From positions 60,453 through 124,452 of the forward strand of contig CANQWX010000002.1 of NCBI GenBank assembly GCA_947627665.1: DNA of 64,000 bases, given 5' to 3'. Each line of letters starts with the position of its first letter. Within the stretch, counting starts at the first letter, position 1. A program made the position numbers and the translations under genes. Positions 52,845 through 61,867 of the stretch are shown here, piece after piece. The notes beneath the pieces are model-generated. The model was given only the letters and a program-made list of their open reading frames with translations. It ran no database searches and was not told the DNA's origin. Origin of the DNA: an uncultured Clostridia bacterium. Lineage in GTDB: Bacteria > Bacillota > Clostridia > Christensenellales > Borkfalkiaceae.

Positions 52845-54620
52845 CTATTGACTATTTTTATTTGTAAGCCATAGATTATTGATTGGAAATTGATTAAACA
52901 TTTCTCGATCTGATGTTTGTAATTGTTCATAGAAAACTTGGGCTTCTTCAAAAGAATGTAACAAGATACAGCAAGCCAATTTAAGCAAAATATTATCAGT
53001 AGCGCTTTTTATTTTTACTATCTCTGATTTATCATTATCGGATAAAGTCTTACTGCGATATTTAACTTGACATAAGTTTATAAAATATATATCTTTACCG
53101 CAATTAGACCACAAATAATTTGACAACCACTCGCAAGCAACAAGTATTTTCTCATAATTTACTTCGTCATAATATGTTAGCATATTGAGTAGTAAAGTAT
53201 TGTATGCTTCTTCTATTTGAGGCGGAATTTTATCTACATTCAGCGATTCGATTAAATCATCATAGTTTATGTTGTCAATAAGTTTGAAACTATTAACACC
53301 ATCTTGTAACAGCAACAAATAGCGTCCTACGGGAATGGGCGATCCGTTTTCATCTGGCAACGCAAATGATATTGATAAATCTTTATTAAAAATGCTCTTA
53401 ATAATATAGTAGCCTTGCCGTGCCGCTCGTTGGCAATAGCAGAGAATATGTATATCGCCTATATTAACATACCCAAAGTTGCTATCTTTGCAACCCAAAG
53501 GAACTTCTTGATTATACAACTCAGATTGGCACATCATTATTAAATTATTCAGTTCTGTATCAGACAAAGACCGCGGTACTAAACTTTTCCTTATCCCCAG
53601 CCTATTGAATAATATTTGGATATCTAAAAACATATCCAATTGTTTTCTAAGGGCATTAACATCAATGCCTTTATTCATTGAAACGCCCCTAAATATTCTC
53701 AAATTGTTAAAGTATATGGGTTCGTTAGTTATAAGCGCAATCATAAATTGCAATGTTTTTATTGCTTCTGATAAATTTGCATTTTTTATGCTATAATTAA
53801 CTTCAAAAGTATTTCCTGTCAAATCTAAAATGATAGTAGTTCCAATTCTTAAACGAAGTTTATCGCTGAAATTCTCTTGTTTTATTTTTGAATACAAAAT
53901 CTCATCGTTTACTCTTATTTCAATATTATCTTCAATCATTAAACTGAATTTTTCAGATTCCATTTTACCAACGGGAACGGACAATCCATTATCGTATTGA
54001 TAATACACATACGGTTTTTGTCTAATAATAGAATTAACAATATCTCTTGCGGTAGGATTTATCGGCAAAAGTAGTTCAAAGGACAATGGACGATTTGGAT
54101 ACTGTTTTCTAAATGTATCAAGGTCATAAACATTTGGCAAAATTTGTTTTTGCTTATCGGCAGTTTTTATATAATCGTCTATGACGTTGCGAATAGACTT
54201 TACATCCTCTGGGAAAGGTAAAAACTTGACAGGAGCACTTGTGGCATTAGAATACGTATTTATAAGTCGCTCCAAATCAATAAGGAACAACGGCACATAG
54301 AATATTTTAGATTTTCCTCTAACATTTTCGACCAAAAAATAGAGAATTGAGCCGTCTTTCCTATAATTTTTCAAATCGGCGATAGGTATATTAAATTTAT
54401 CCTTAAATCTATTGAACGTCCGTGTTTTGACTTGTGTAGGAATTTTGGCCCTTAATTTGTTTTTTGCGAATGGAACAGTTTGATATACCAAAACATACCC
54501 ATCCCACGAAACCCCTTTGTCATTTGTGGGTATATTCGGATCCAAAACATTCAAAGTCCTTAGCCGTTTTTTTACTAAATCGACACCATTTTCTTCTATT
54601 GTTTTTCTGTCGTATGTCAT
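52845..54620 (-). CDS. Large unknown protein with DUF4365-like PD-(D/E)XK domain
   Basis: 591 residues. The first 120 or so residues resemble DUF4365/Mrr-like nuclease folds: an ENGVDLVKKRL helix, the acidic WDGYVLVY strand (D40) and IPTQVKTRTF (Q-V-K at 63-65), spaced like the D...QxK active site. The remaining 470 residues match nothing recognised and have no membrane helix. Very AT-rich, with codon use unlike the core genome. It begins 2 nt after the stop of the 113-residue gene (AGGAGT ribosome site), so it is translated as part of the mod-res operon. Possible roles are an extra nuclease effector or a specificity subunit; this is inference. Confidence 0.7.
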   Translation of the reverse strand: MTYDRKTIEENGVDLVKKRLRTLNVLDPNIPTNDKGVSWDGYVLVYQTVPFAKNKLRAKIPTQVKTRTFNRFKDKFNIPIADLKNYRKDGSILYFLVENVRGKSKIFYVPLFLIDLERLINTYSNATSAPVKFLPFPEDVKSIRNVIDDYIKTADKQKQILPNVYDLDTFRKQYPNRPLSFELLLPINPTARDIVNSIIRQKPYVYYQYDNGLSVPVGKMESEKFSLMIEDNIEIRVNDEILYSKIKQENFSDKLRLRIGTTIILDLTGNTFEVNYSIKNANLSEAIKTLQFMIALITNEPIYFNNLRIFRGVSMNKGIDVNALRKQLDMFLDIQILFNRLGIRKSLVPRSLSDTELNNLIMMCQSELYNQEVPLGCKDSNFGYVNIGDIHILCYCQRAARQGYYIIKSIFNKDLSISFALPDENGSPIPVGRYLLLLQDGVNSFKLIDNINYDDLIESLNVDKIPPQIEEAYNTLLLNMLTYYDEVNYEKILVACEWLSNYLWSNCGKDIYFINLCQVKYRSKTLSDNDKSEIVKIKSATDNILLKLACCILLHSFEEAQVFYEQLQTSDREMFNQFPINNLWLTNKNSQ

Positions 54621-54622
54621 AA

Positions 54623-54964
54623 TTACTCCTTAGGTTTTACAGACTCGATAAAGGAGATTTCGTCGGGGGTGAGGCGGTTTTGATACCCGAATATTTTTTC
54701 GGTAATAATCTTTGCGCCCTGTCCGCGCAAAAAAGCTTCGGCATTGATATATGCTTGCTCGTAGGTGAGGGGCGGTTGCGTATTGACAGTATTCCACACA
54801 AGAGCTTCAAGAGAATATTTTATCGTCAACGATCTTATATGTTCCTGCATCTTTTGGAACTGTCCTGTGCGATAATATTCGCGCAGTTTTTGCACATCGT
54901 CGCAAAAGTCAAAAATTTCTTTCACGTCTTTGAACTTTTCAAAGACCTCTAAATAATCGTTCAT
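54623..54964 (-). CDS. Small unknown protein in the restriction operon
   Basis: 113 residues, mostly helical, Lys/Glu/Tyr-rich, no signal or membrane segment. Recognisable only by position: it starts 12 nt after the res stop (AAGGAC ribosome site) and ends 2 nt before the DUF4365-like gene. A segment LTYEQAYINAEAFLRGQGAKI suggests a small globular domain. It could be a regulator, inhibitor or bridging subunit. Function unknown. Confidence 0.7.
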   Translation of the reverse strand: MNDYLEVFEKFKDVKEIFDFCDDVQKLREYYRTGQFQKMQEHIRSLTIKYSLEALVWNTVNTQPPLTYEQAYINAEAFLRGQGAKIITEKIFGYQNRLTPDEISFIESVKPKE

Positions 54965-54976
54965 ACTTTTGTCCTT

Positions 54977-57775
54977 TTAGCTTTGGAAAAATCCGTCCGT
55001 TTCGAAGATGTGAGTCAATTCATCATTGCTCATACAGCGAGCAACCTTTTCGCGGATAGAACTTTTTGACATATCCAAACGAAATGCTTTTTCCTTTCCG
55101 ACAGAATCTTTTTCCAATCTGATAAGCTGAATACGTCCTACTCCCGGATTTTGCCTTGCATATTCCGCAAAGCCTTTCGCCTTGCCGAGATTATCTGCCC
55201 TTGACGGATCGTGCGGTTCGAGTATATCCACAACATAATCGGTGCCTTCGCGGCGAACAATCAGGAAATCGGGATATGTCGGTTTCATTTCCCCGTTGAT
55301 TTCATAGGGAATGCAGAGCGCCCAAGACTTTCTGTCATAATTGCGCAACCAACATACAAAATCATCTTGATTTTCTTCTTCGGATATAACAGCACTTTCC
55401 CAACTATTCAGCTTGATGTGCGCAGTCCCCGAATCATCTACAAAAAGATGATTGCTATATGCTTTCCCGGCAGTATCCCGCGGGACACGAATTGTTTCCG
55501 GCAATCTGAAATTATGCTTACTAATTACATCGCCGTTGGAAACTATGTCATCATAACGTTTTTTGAATTGTTCCGAAAGAGAAACCGTGCGCCGCCGGTA
55601 AGTATCGTTCAGCTCATGAAAGCGGTTCTTCGCGTATTCATTGAGCGCATCCATGCAGCCTGCATTGGCGACAAAGATAATGACGTGTATTTTGAGATCG
55701 ATCAATTCTTCGTCGTTAAAATATCGATTCACATACGCATTAGCAACGCCCTCGCTTCCAAGACGAATTTCCGCAAGTCGGCATTGACGCTCAATGTCCG
55801 TATCCGTCGTAGAAAACAAGTCGTAAGTAGCATAATTGTCTATCGAATTTCCGAATACATCAAAAATCTGCGCTGTCAACTTAAACTGCGACACTTTTTC
55901 GGCAAGCGCGTCGTAAGCTCCCTGTTCTTTCAGCGTTTCGATATGCTTGTGGATCATCTCGGTGATGTCGGAGATTACGCGCTCTTTTGCGTCGATATCA
56001 ATATGCGTTTGTGTCAAAAGGCGGGCAAGCGCATACAGAGATTTCAAGTAATCGGTGATGCGTGTCGTGCGAACATCATAAGTCAAAAGTCCCATATCGT
56101 TTATTGCGCGCACAATAGCCTCACGGTCAAGATCGGGAGATGGTGAGGTGTTTTCCCGACTCGTTTCTTGTATAGGCGCTTCGTTTGAACGAGGGACAAC
56201 GACGGGCGAGGAAATATGTTCGGTTTCGCCAGGCTGTGTGGTGTCCGCTTGACCTTGAGCGTATTCTTCCAAAGGAGTAGCTGGGACAACGGGCTGTACA
56301 TCGTCCGATATGTTTGCATGAGCGCCGGCGGGAGCGGGAATCTGTCCCTCTGCCACTTGCGGCACTTTTCCATCGGAACTTTGACTTGAAGGGCGAAGAG
56401 ATAACGTGCTGTAACTATCATTCCCAAGCGCTTCTGCCTCGATATCGGTAGGTATCGTCGCGCCTTCCTCGTTTTGCAAGGCGTTCACCACATCGCGCAC
56501 AGTAGTTTCATTGAACTGCGGCAAAAACAGATGAACGTCGTTGAGCGTTTCGTCCACTTTGATATGCTGTTGGAGCGGAGTACGCACCATTCGCCCAAGC
56601 AATTGAGCAATATAGGTGTAATCGACCGCGCGGCGGAAAGACATCATCGTCTCTGCGCGAGGGCAATCCCAACCCGTCGAAAGGGTTTCCTTGAAGAAAA
56701 CCACTCTGATGCGTTTATCGTCCGCAATGCGCGAAGGTTCGCAATAGGGGACATCCAAGCCGTTGATTCGAATTGTAGACGTTCCCTCGCCGAAAGCATG
56801 AACAACTTGTCCCGCCGAAAAACGGTTTCCAAGCCTTTCCTCTATGGTACGTAGACATTCATCGAGATCCGTTGCAGAGATTTGATGACTTGTGCCGTTT
56901 TGAACCTGAATGACGAAAATGGGGTTGACCTGTGTATAGTGCTGTTCATAGCAATACTGATACCAATGATCCCATTTCTCTTTCCATTCGTCCGTCGCCG
57001 CCTGCAAGACCGCCATGTCGTTGTCTGCACGTTCGGGATATGTAATTACGATTTTATCTTTCAATAGTCCCGAAGCGCGCACCTCGCTTGGCGTAGTCGT
57101 CACATAATGCGTGGTAGATTGAATGCCCTCTGCCAAGCGATTGAACCTCTGCGGCGTGGCAGTCATGCCGATGACCACGGGCATGGGCGGCAGCCGATCC
57201 GCTTCCGAACCCTTCAAGAACTTCTGCATGATTGTCGTGTTCTTGGTGAGATCGCTCGGCTTCTGCGCGCCGCGGTGCGCCTCGTCGATGATGAAATACA
57301 GACGATCCGATTTCTCCCGCACGGTATTTGAAAGCGTTTCCCAAATGGTATGTTGCCGTCCGTCGGAATGTTTGGTAAGATTGCTCGACTTGGAGAGTTT
57401 TTGCGTGTTAAGGAAGTAGATGTGCCCGTCTTCCAATAACTCCATATCGAATTCATCTTCTTTGATGACAACGCATTGATTGAGCCTAATTTTATCTGCT
57501 TTCAGATCGATTTTTAATTTCGATTGCTCGTTGAGTTGGGGTGAATCAGAAAGCCAAACGAAGATCGCGTCGTTCTGATCGGGATAGCGTTCGTCGCCGT
57601 AATAGATCGCCTCAATGAGCGCCGACATGACGATCGTTTTCCCCGCGCCCGTGGGAGCGGTATAGGAAACGACCTGCGGCGTATGCGTGCGATAATAGCC
57701 GCCAAGCGCTTCGGCGGTTTTCTGCCTTAAATTGGCAAGCGCTATCTTTTGAAAGGGAAACAATTCGACGTTCAT
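54977..57775 (-). CDS. res: Type III-like restriction endonuclease subunit (Res)
   Basis: 932 residues. DEAD/DEAH helicase motor: Walker A APTGAGKT (40-47), IIDEAH, GMTATPQRF, and motif VI QLLGRMVRT. A Pro/Ser/Thr-rich flexible stretch (about 470-560) is followed by a C-terminal nuclease-like domain with PTYPDFLIVRREG and VVDILEPHDPS, an altered PD-(D/E)XK in which ILEPH takes the place of ExK. Translocates and cuts unmodified DNA together with Mod. Ribosome site GGAGGTGAG; separated from mod by 4 nt. Confidence 0.88.
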   Translation of the reverse strand: MNVELFPFQKIALANLRQKTAEALGGYYRTHTPQVVSYTAPTGAGKTIVMSALIEAIYYGDERYPDQNDAIFVWLSDSPQLNEQSKLKIDLKADKIRLNQCVVIKEDEFDMELLEDGHIYFLNTQKLSKSSNLTKHSDGRQHTIWETLSNTVREKSDRLYFIIDEAHRGAQKPSDLTKNTTIMQKFLKGSEADRLPPMPVVIGMTATPQRFNRLAEGIQSTTHYVTTTPSEVRASGLLKDKIVITYPERADNDMAVLQAATDEWKEKWDHWYQYCYEQHYTQVNPIFVIQVQNGTSHQISATDLDECLRTIEERLGNRFSAGQVVHAFGEGTSTIRINGLDVPYCEPSRIADDKRIRVVFFKETLSTGWDCPRAETMMSFRRAVDYTYIAQLLGRMVRTPLQQHIKVDETLNDVHLFLPQFNETTVRDVVNALQNEEGATIPTDIEAEALGNDSYSTLSLRPSSQSSDGKVPQVAEGQIPAPAGAHANISDDVQPVVPATPLEEYAQGQADTTQPGETEHISSPVVVPRSNEAPIQETSRENTSPSPDLDREAIVRAINDMGLLTYDVRTTRITDYLKSLYALARLLTQTHIDIDAKERVISDITEMIHKHIETLKEQGAYDALAEKVSQFKLTAQIFDVFGNSIDNYATYDLFSTTDTDIERQCRLAEIRLGSEGVANAYVNRYFNDEELIDLKIHVIIFVANAGCMDALNEYAKNRFHELNDTYRRRTVSLSEQFKKRYDDIVSNGDVISKHNFRLPETIRVPRDTAGKAYSNHLFVDDSGTAHIKLNSWESAVISEEENQDDFVCWLRNYDRKSWALCIPYEINGEMKPTYPDFLIVRREGTDYVVDILEPHDPSRADNLGKAKGFAEYARQNPGVGRIQLIRLEKDSVGKEKAFRLDMSKSSIREKVARCMSNDELTHIFETDGFFQS

Positions 57776-57779
57776 CTTC

Positions 57780-59873
57780 TCACCTCCTGACGGTATTGAT
57801 GCGGAAATTATCGAGATAGTCGCGGTAGAGCTGATAACTTTTTTTGACTTTCAGTCCCGCGATCATATCCCGATGGCCCGCTTCCGAATCGGTAACGATA
57901 AACACCGTATCGATCTCGGGATGTTCTTTCAGTTTATCGGCAAATTCTGTGTACTGCTTTTCGTCTGTTAGCACCGCAAAACGGTTCTCGGGCAAAATCA
58001 ACATATCGGGCGTATGCTCATCGATGACGGGGCATTTACCGATTGCTCCCGCTTTCATCCAAAGCGTAGGGAGCATTTCTTGGAATTGCCTCCCGAGCGC
58101 GACGGAATTTTTATCGAGGAACCCGAGTTTGAAGTAGACGGCATTTGCTTTGAACCCGTCTGCCATGGGAATGTCGCTTCCGAGATAGTTCCCTTTAAGC
58201 GGACTCCCGTTCACATCATGTCCTTCAATGGAGCAGACGGTGCGCGGCCAATTCACATAGCGCGCGATCCCGAGTTTTTCCCATTCCTCATCCCCGGGGT
58301 GATAGCCCTTTGCGGAAAGTTCTTTTGCCTCGGCATCGGAGACCTCATTGTTTGTCACCATGATACAGCGTCTATGTCCGCCGTCCTCTGCGTTGAGAAG
58401 ATTGACGGCATGAAGCGTCGTTCCAGAGCCTGCAAAGAAGTCAACGATAAGTGCGTTAGGCTTATTGGCGACAAAGAAACGAATAACATCATGAACAGCG
58501 TATAAGGATTTAGGAAAGGTAAATCTTTTCTCTCCAAAAATATTGCCCAACAAACGGGAGCCATATTGTGTAGCGTCATGAGAGGAAATATTCCATATAT
58601 CACCAGGAACAGCACTTACAAAATCAGTATTTATATCATCAACTATAATTTCATTGTTAATGCCGCGTCCTATTTCAACAAACTCACCGTTGCAAATTTT
58701 TTCATATTCTCCGTCCTTTAATATGTAGACTGTATAACCACGTATTGCGTTGCCACCAATTTTTACGCGACCTTGCTCCATACGTTGTAAAAAAGTCTCG
58801 GTTGTCCATTGCCACCGTCCTTCTGTCCCGTTGTCTCTTATGGGCAACAAACTATATAGACCTTCTATTGGCGGAGCTTCTGATACTCCATGCGGAAGCG
58901 GATCGCCAATTTTTTCAATTTTCCCGCTTGTTTTATCAATATAAATAGGATAAAAACCACCAGGAGAATCTTCTCTTGATGCACCAGTCCCAGAGCGTTT
59001 TAATAAATCCCAGCGCACTTGTCCTGTATGAGTCCGTCCTTTGCTTGATACCCATTCACGAGGCAATTTCAATTTAGACGGTGCCGCTACACCAAAGGAT
59101 ATAAGATAAATGTATTCCCCGCTACGTCCAAAGCCTTCCGCGCGCGCTACCACTGCTGGATTTATTGCGCTACACACCATCTGCATTCTTGCCTCGGGGA
59201 ACATCTCTTCAAGCAAACAACCAAGATGCAGATATTCTTTTTCATCAATCGTTACAATCAGAACGGAATCTTTGGGATTGAGTAGTTTTTTCGCCAACCG
59301 CAATCGTTTCTGCATCATGGAGAGCCATTTGCTATGACGGTATTGGTCGCTCCCGTCCACATAATCGTTGTTATATTTCCAATCTCGCGCGCCGGTATTG
59401 TAGGGCGGATCGATATAGATGCAGTCCACTTTCCCCGCATAGAGGTATTCAAGAAGCTGCAAGGCATGATAATTGTCTGCCTCGATGAGCGTGTGCCACA
59501 AATCGCTGTCGGGCGCATTGCAGACGCTGTCCATAGGCTTCAAATAGGGATAGATTGCCTCACCGAACTCCGCAATGGAGACAAGCTCTTCTACCTTAAA
59601 CTCCGCCGTCGCGCTCTTGTCTTTATTGAGGCACGTCGCAACACCGTCCCCAATTTTGAGTACGGTATAAAAATCGCTGACTTGTCCCGATTTCAACGCT
59701 ACCTTCGAACCTTTTTTTACGGGAATATCCCAAAGCGGCGTACACTCGGGCAGATGCCCCTCAAAGACAAGCCCGAACTTTTTCTGTTTTGCGAGCTTGT
59801 CCGCCTCCGCCGCGATCCGCGCGCGCAGTTCAGGGTTTTCGATTTGTGTAATGAGTTCATCCAAGATAGCCAT
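57780..59873 (-). CDS. mod: Type III-like adenine-specific DNA methyltransferase (Mod)
   Basis: 697 residues from the ATG at 59873 (GGGAGAC upstream), preferred to the ATG at 59927 that lacks a ribosome site. Beta-class N6-adenine methyltransferase: motif IV DPPYNTG (155-161) comes before the SAM motif FFAGSGTTLHAVNLLNAE near 510-530. The N-terminal AILDELITQIENPELR opening is typical of type III Mod proteins and the intermediate part carries target recognition. Together with Res it makes a restriction-modification system; the recognition sequence cannot be predicted. Confidence 0.9.
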   Translation of the reverse strand: MAILDELITQIENPELRARIAAEADKLAKQKKFGLVFEGHLPECTPLWDIPVKKGSKVALKSGQVSDFYTVLKIGDGVATCLNKDKSATAEFKVEELVSIAEFGEAIYPYLKPMDSVCNAPDSDLWHTLIEADNYHALQLLEYLYAGKVDCIYIDPPYNTGARDWKYNNDYVDGSDQYRHSKWLSMMQKRLRLAKKLLNPKDSVLIVTIDEKEYLHLGCLLEEMFPEARMQMVCSAINPAVVARAEGFGRSGEYIYLISFGVAAPSKLKLPREWVSSKGRTHTGQVRWDLLKRSGTGASREDSPGGFYPIYIDKTSGKIEKIGDPLPHGVSEAPPIEGLYSLLPIRDNGTEGRWQWTTETFLQRMEQGRVKIGGNAIRGYTVYILKDGEYEKICNGEFVEIGRGINNEIIVDDINTDFVSAVPGDIWNISSHDATQYGSRLLGNIFGEKRFTFPKSLYAVHDVIRFFVANKPNALIVDFFAGSGTTLHAVNLLNAEDGGHRRCIMVTNNEVSDAEAKELSAKGYHPGDEEWEKLGIARYVNWPRTVCSIEGHDVNGSPLKGNYLGSDIPMADGFKANAVYFKLGFLDKNSVALGRQFQEMLPTLWMKAGAIGKCPVIDEHTPDMLILPENRFAVLTDEKQYTEFADKLKEHPEIDTVFIVTDSEAGHRDMIAGLKVKKSYQLYRDYLDNFRINTVRR

Positions 59874-59985
59874 TCTTCTTGTCTCCCAACAGCGACTTGA
59901 ACGCCGTCCATTTCGTATGTCATACATCCGTTTTCAATCCAAACAATGTTCTTCATCGCCCGTCCGTAAAAGGATATACACATTC

Positions 59986-60014
59986 ATTATAGCACATTCT
60001 CGGCAACTTTCAAA
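59986..60014 (-). promoter_or_regulatory. Probable promoter of the mod-res operon
   Basis: On the minus strand TTTGAA (60009-60014), 17-bp spacer, TATAAT (59986-59991), about 105 nt upstream of the mod start. Confidence 0.6.
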
Positions 60015-60152
60015 GGGCATTTATGCCATTTCGACAAAATTTTACGAGGAAAAACCGGTAAGCGTTGCGGATTGTAGCAAAACAATAAAATTTCAAAAAA
60101 ATTTGCTTTACATCGGTGACATCTAACCCTGATTTTCTTCCAACTGGTTTTT

Positions 60153-60213
60153 AGGCGTGTGCCTGTCTTGAAAACAAGCGCGCCGCTTCGCGGCGCGAGA
60201 CAGGCACACGCCT
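60153..60213. repeat. Cruciform-like inverted repeat downstream of rep
   Basis: AGGCGTGTGCCTGTCT (60153-60168) pairs perfectly with its complement at 60198-60213; inside are two further hairpins, CTTG-aaaa-CAAG and CGCGCCGC-ttc-GCGGCGCG (60179-60197). A three-way junction of this kind may be an origin (dso/sso), a transfer origin or a strong bidirectional terminator. Confidence 0.75.
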
Positions 60214-60244
60214 TAACCGAACAAAACGACAAACGGAAGAAAGA

Positions 60245-60306
60245 CTGTGAGGGCGCGGGCATCGCCGCTGAACCGCTTGCGAATGCCCGCGCTTGCCCTC
60301 TCACAG
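60245..60306. repeat. Second inverted repeat downstream of rep
   Basis: CTGTGA + GGGC + GCGGGCAT (60245-60262) pairs with ATGCCCGCGC (60283-60292) and GCCCTC-TCACAG (60295-60306). The gap 60307-60395 before the rep stop shows nothing else. Confidence 0.6.
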
Positions 60307-60395
60307 AGCATCTTTTCTGTTGCCGTTTATGTCCGTGTTTGTTTCGGCGGTCGGCGGTTGCACGTCACGGCGCACGTTTCATCGCCGCTCCCGTT

Positions 60396-61493
60396 TCAAC
60401 TCGATTTCGGCAGCATAGCAATCGTTTCGCGGGATACTTCACCCACCTTCACGCCCTCATCCCAACAGGTGAAGTCGCGGGCAAGTACGAGCCGGTTGTC
60501 CGTTTCGTCTATGTTCTCCATCTTTGCCAACACGTCCGCACCCTGTATGTCCGAGCGAAAAAACTCATACAGCCCACGGGAATAGACCGCTTTTTCGTTG
60601 TTCTTCTCCATGTACTTCATGAGATAGGCAAGTGCTTTTCCATACACCATGTCGGAGAATGAAATATCGTCAAACTCATTTCTGCCGAACTTCTCCGCAA
60701 AGAACGTGTTTTGTGTTATCGTCTTTCTCTTGCCCGTCTTTTTGTTGTAGTCCGTCTCTTCCTCAAAACTTCCTACCGCTTCGCCGTCTGGGATATACAC
60801 GAGCGCGTGGAAGTGAAGCCTGCCCGTTTCCTTGCCCCGCTCCCATACGCCCATATACAGCCACTTATGACGCGTTGCAAGCCTTCTCAATGTTTGAAGC
60901 AATCGCTTCTTGAAACTTTCCTCGGTGTGCTTCTCGTCTGAATAGGTGAAAGTCGCAAAGTAACGGAAGTGCTGGTTATATGCTTTCCTTGCGAACCGCT
61001 GTCTGCGCACGACAAGATTTCTCCACCGCCGTAAACAGTTATCATCTACAAACACCTTCAAAGCGTCCTCGTTTGCAAAGAGCGGGCGCATATCGTTGAG
61101 GATCGCCTGTTTGCGTTCCCTCGGTTTGAGATAGAGATACTTCTCGTAAAGTTCATTGAAGATTTGCTTGCGCGTGGTATGTCGTATGACTTTCTTCGGC
61201 TCGTCTGTGCTTTCAGGCGGGCTTTTCTCATGCGCTTTGATTGCTTCCTCGACTGTGATTTGTTCGGGCGTTGCGGGCGGTTTCTGCGGCTCTTTTTCAA
61301 GGGCAAGTTTTCCGTCCTCGATAGATACCGCAATGATCTGTTCTATGTGCTTTCTGCGGCGGGTACGGTTAGTGGTATGCGGGGTGGCGATATAGTTGTT
61401 GCCATCGAAGCGGACTTTGCAGTTGGGATACCAAACCGCAATGCCGTCCTCGTCAAGTTCCCCAACGCTGTCGCCGGGTTGTTGTCTTTTCAT
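60396..61493 (-). CDS. rep: HUH-type rolling-circle replication initiator
   Basis: 365 residues. HUH endonuclease pattern in order: motif 1 FRYFATFTYSD (176-186), motif 2 GRLHFHALVYI (224-233; H227 and H229), and the tyrosine helix ALAYLMKYMEK (288-297; Y290, Y294). The N-terminal 100 residues are a variable, charged region. Such Rep proteins nick a single-strand origin to replicate small plasmids or mobilisable/integrative elements. Very strong ribosome site AAAGGAGGATC. A 27-residue frame overlaps its start. Confidence 0.85.
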   Translation of the reverse strand: MKRQQPGDSVGELDEDGIAVWYPNCKVRFDGNNYIATPHTTNRTRRRKHIEQIIAVSIEDGKLALEKEPQKPPATPEQITVEEAIKAHEKSPPESTDEPKKVIRHTTRKQIFNELYEKYLYLKPRERKQAILNDMRPLFANEDALKVFVDDNCLRRWRNLVVRRQRFARKAYNQHFRYFATFTYSDEKHTEESFKKRLLQTLRRLATRHKWLYMGVWERGKETGRLHFHALVYIPDGEAVGSFEEETDYNKKTGKRKTITQNTFFAEKFGRNEFDDISFSDMVYGKALAYLMKYMEKNNEKAVYSRGLYEFFRSDIQGADVLAKMENIDETDNRLVLARDFTCWDEGVKVGEVSRETIAMLPKSS

Positions 61494-61573
61494 AGATCCT
61501 CCTTTGAAATGATGTCAGACGCTCCCGCCGCGGAAAGTTCCCATACCTCCTTAAATTTATTTTTTGCAGCCAT
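61490..61573 (-). CDS. 27-residue small frame coupled to rep
   Basis: Starts MAAKNKFKEVWELSAAG and ends at a TGA overlapping the rep ATG (ATGA). The rep Shine-Dalgarno lies inside its last codons. It may be a true small protein or a coupling leader peptide that sets rep translation; no clear ribosome site of its own. Confidence 0.35.
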   Translation of the reverse strand: MAAKNKFKEVWELSAAGASDIISKEDL

Positions 61574-61630
61574 AGACGGGCGGGAGTGCCTGTCACAATA
61601 CGAATAGATTTTTTCACCGGCAGAACACGA

Positions 61631-61664
61631 AAAAAGTGCGAAGATTTTTTCTTCGCACTTTTTT
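61631..61664. terminator. Bidirectional terminator between rep and the HTH gene
   Basis: AAAAAGTGCGAAGA-ttttt-TCTTCGCACTTTTTT; A and T runs on both sides make it work on either strand. Confidence 0.8.
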
Positions 61665-61830
61665 CTTATGCCTTTCTCACGGACATGGTATGGGGGTTTT
61701 ATGTCAAATCACTTGCGTTAGGCGGAATTGACTTCCGCCGTGCGCGACACAATTTGCGCGACACTTCGCGCTTCTTGTCCGATGAAACGAACGAGAGGAC
61801 ATAAAAGTTAATTCGTAATTGCTCATTTCC

Positions 61831-61865
61831 TCACGGAATTTCTTTTCCCAAAAGAAATTCCGTGA
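61831..61865. terminator. Hairpin just after the HTH gene
   Basis: TCACGGAATTTCTTTT-ccc-AAAAGAAATTCCGTGA, a perfect 16-bp stem, 2 nt beyond the stop codon of the minus-strand gene. The gap 61665-61830 contains a GGCGGAA-ttgac-TTCCGCC hairpin and two GCGCGACAC direct repeats (61742, 61756). Confidence 0.7.
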
Positions 61866-61867
61866 AT

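Noticed and set aside
59717..59956. Small frame beginning MKNIVWIENGC in the mod leader, overlapping the mod start
   Set aside because: No Shine-Dalgarno, and most of it overlaps mod in another frame with Arg/Ser-rich shadow sequence; the real start is the mod ATG at 59873.
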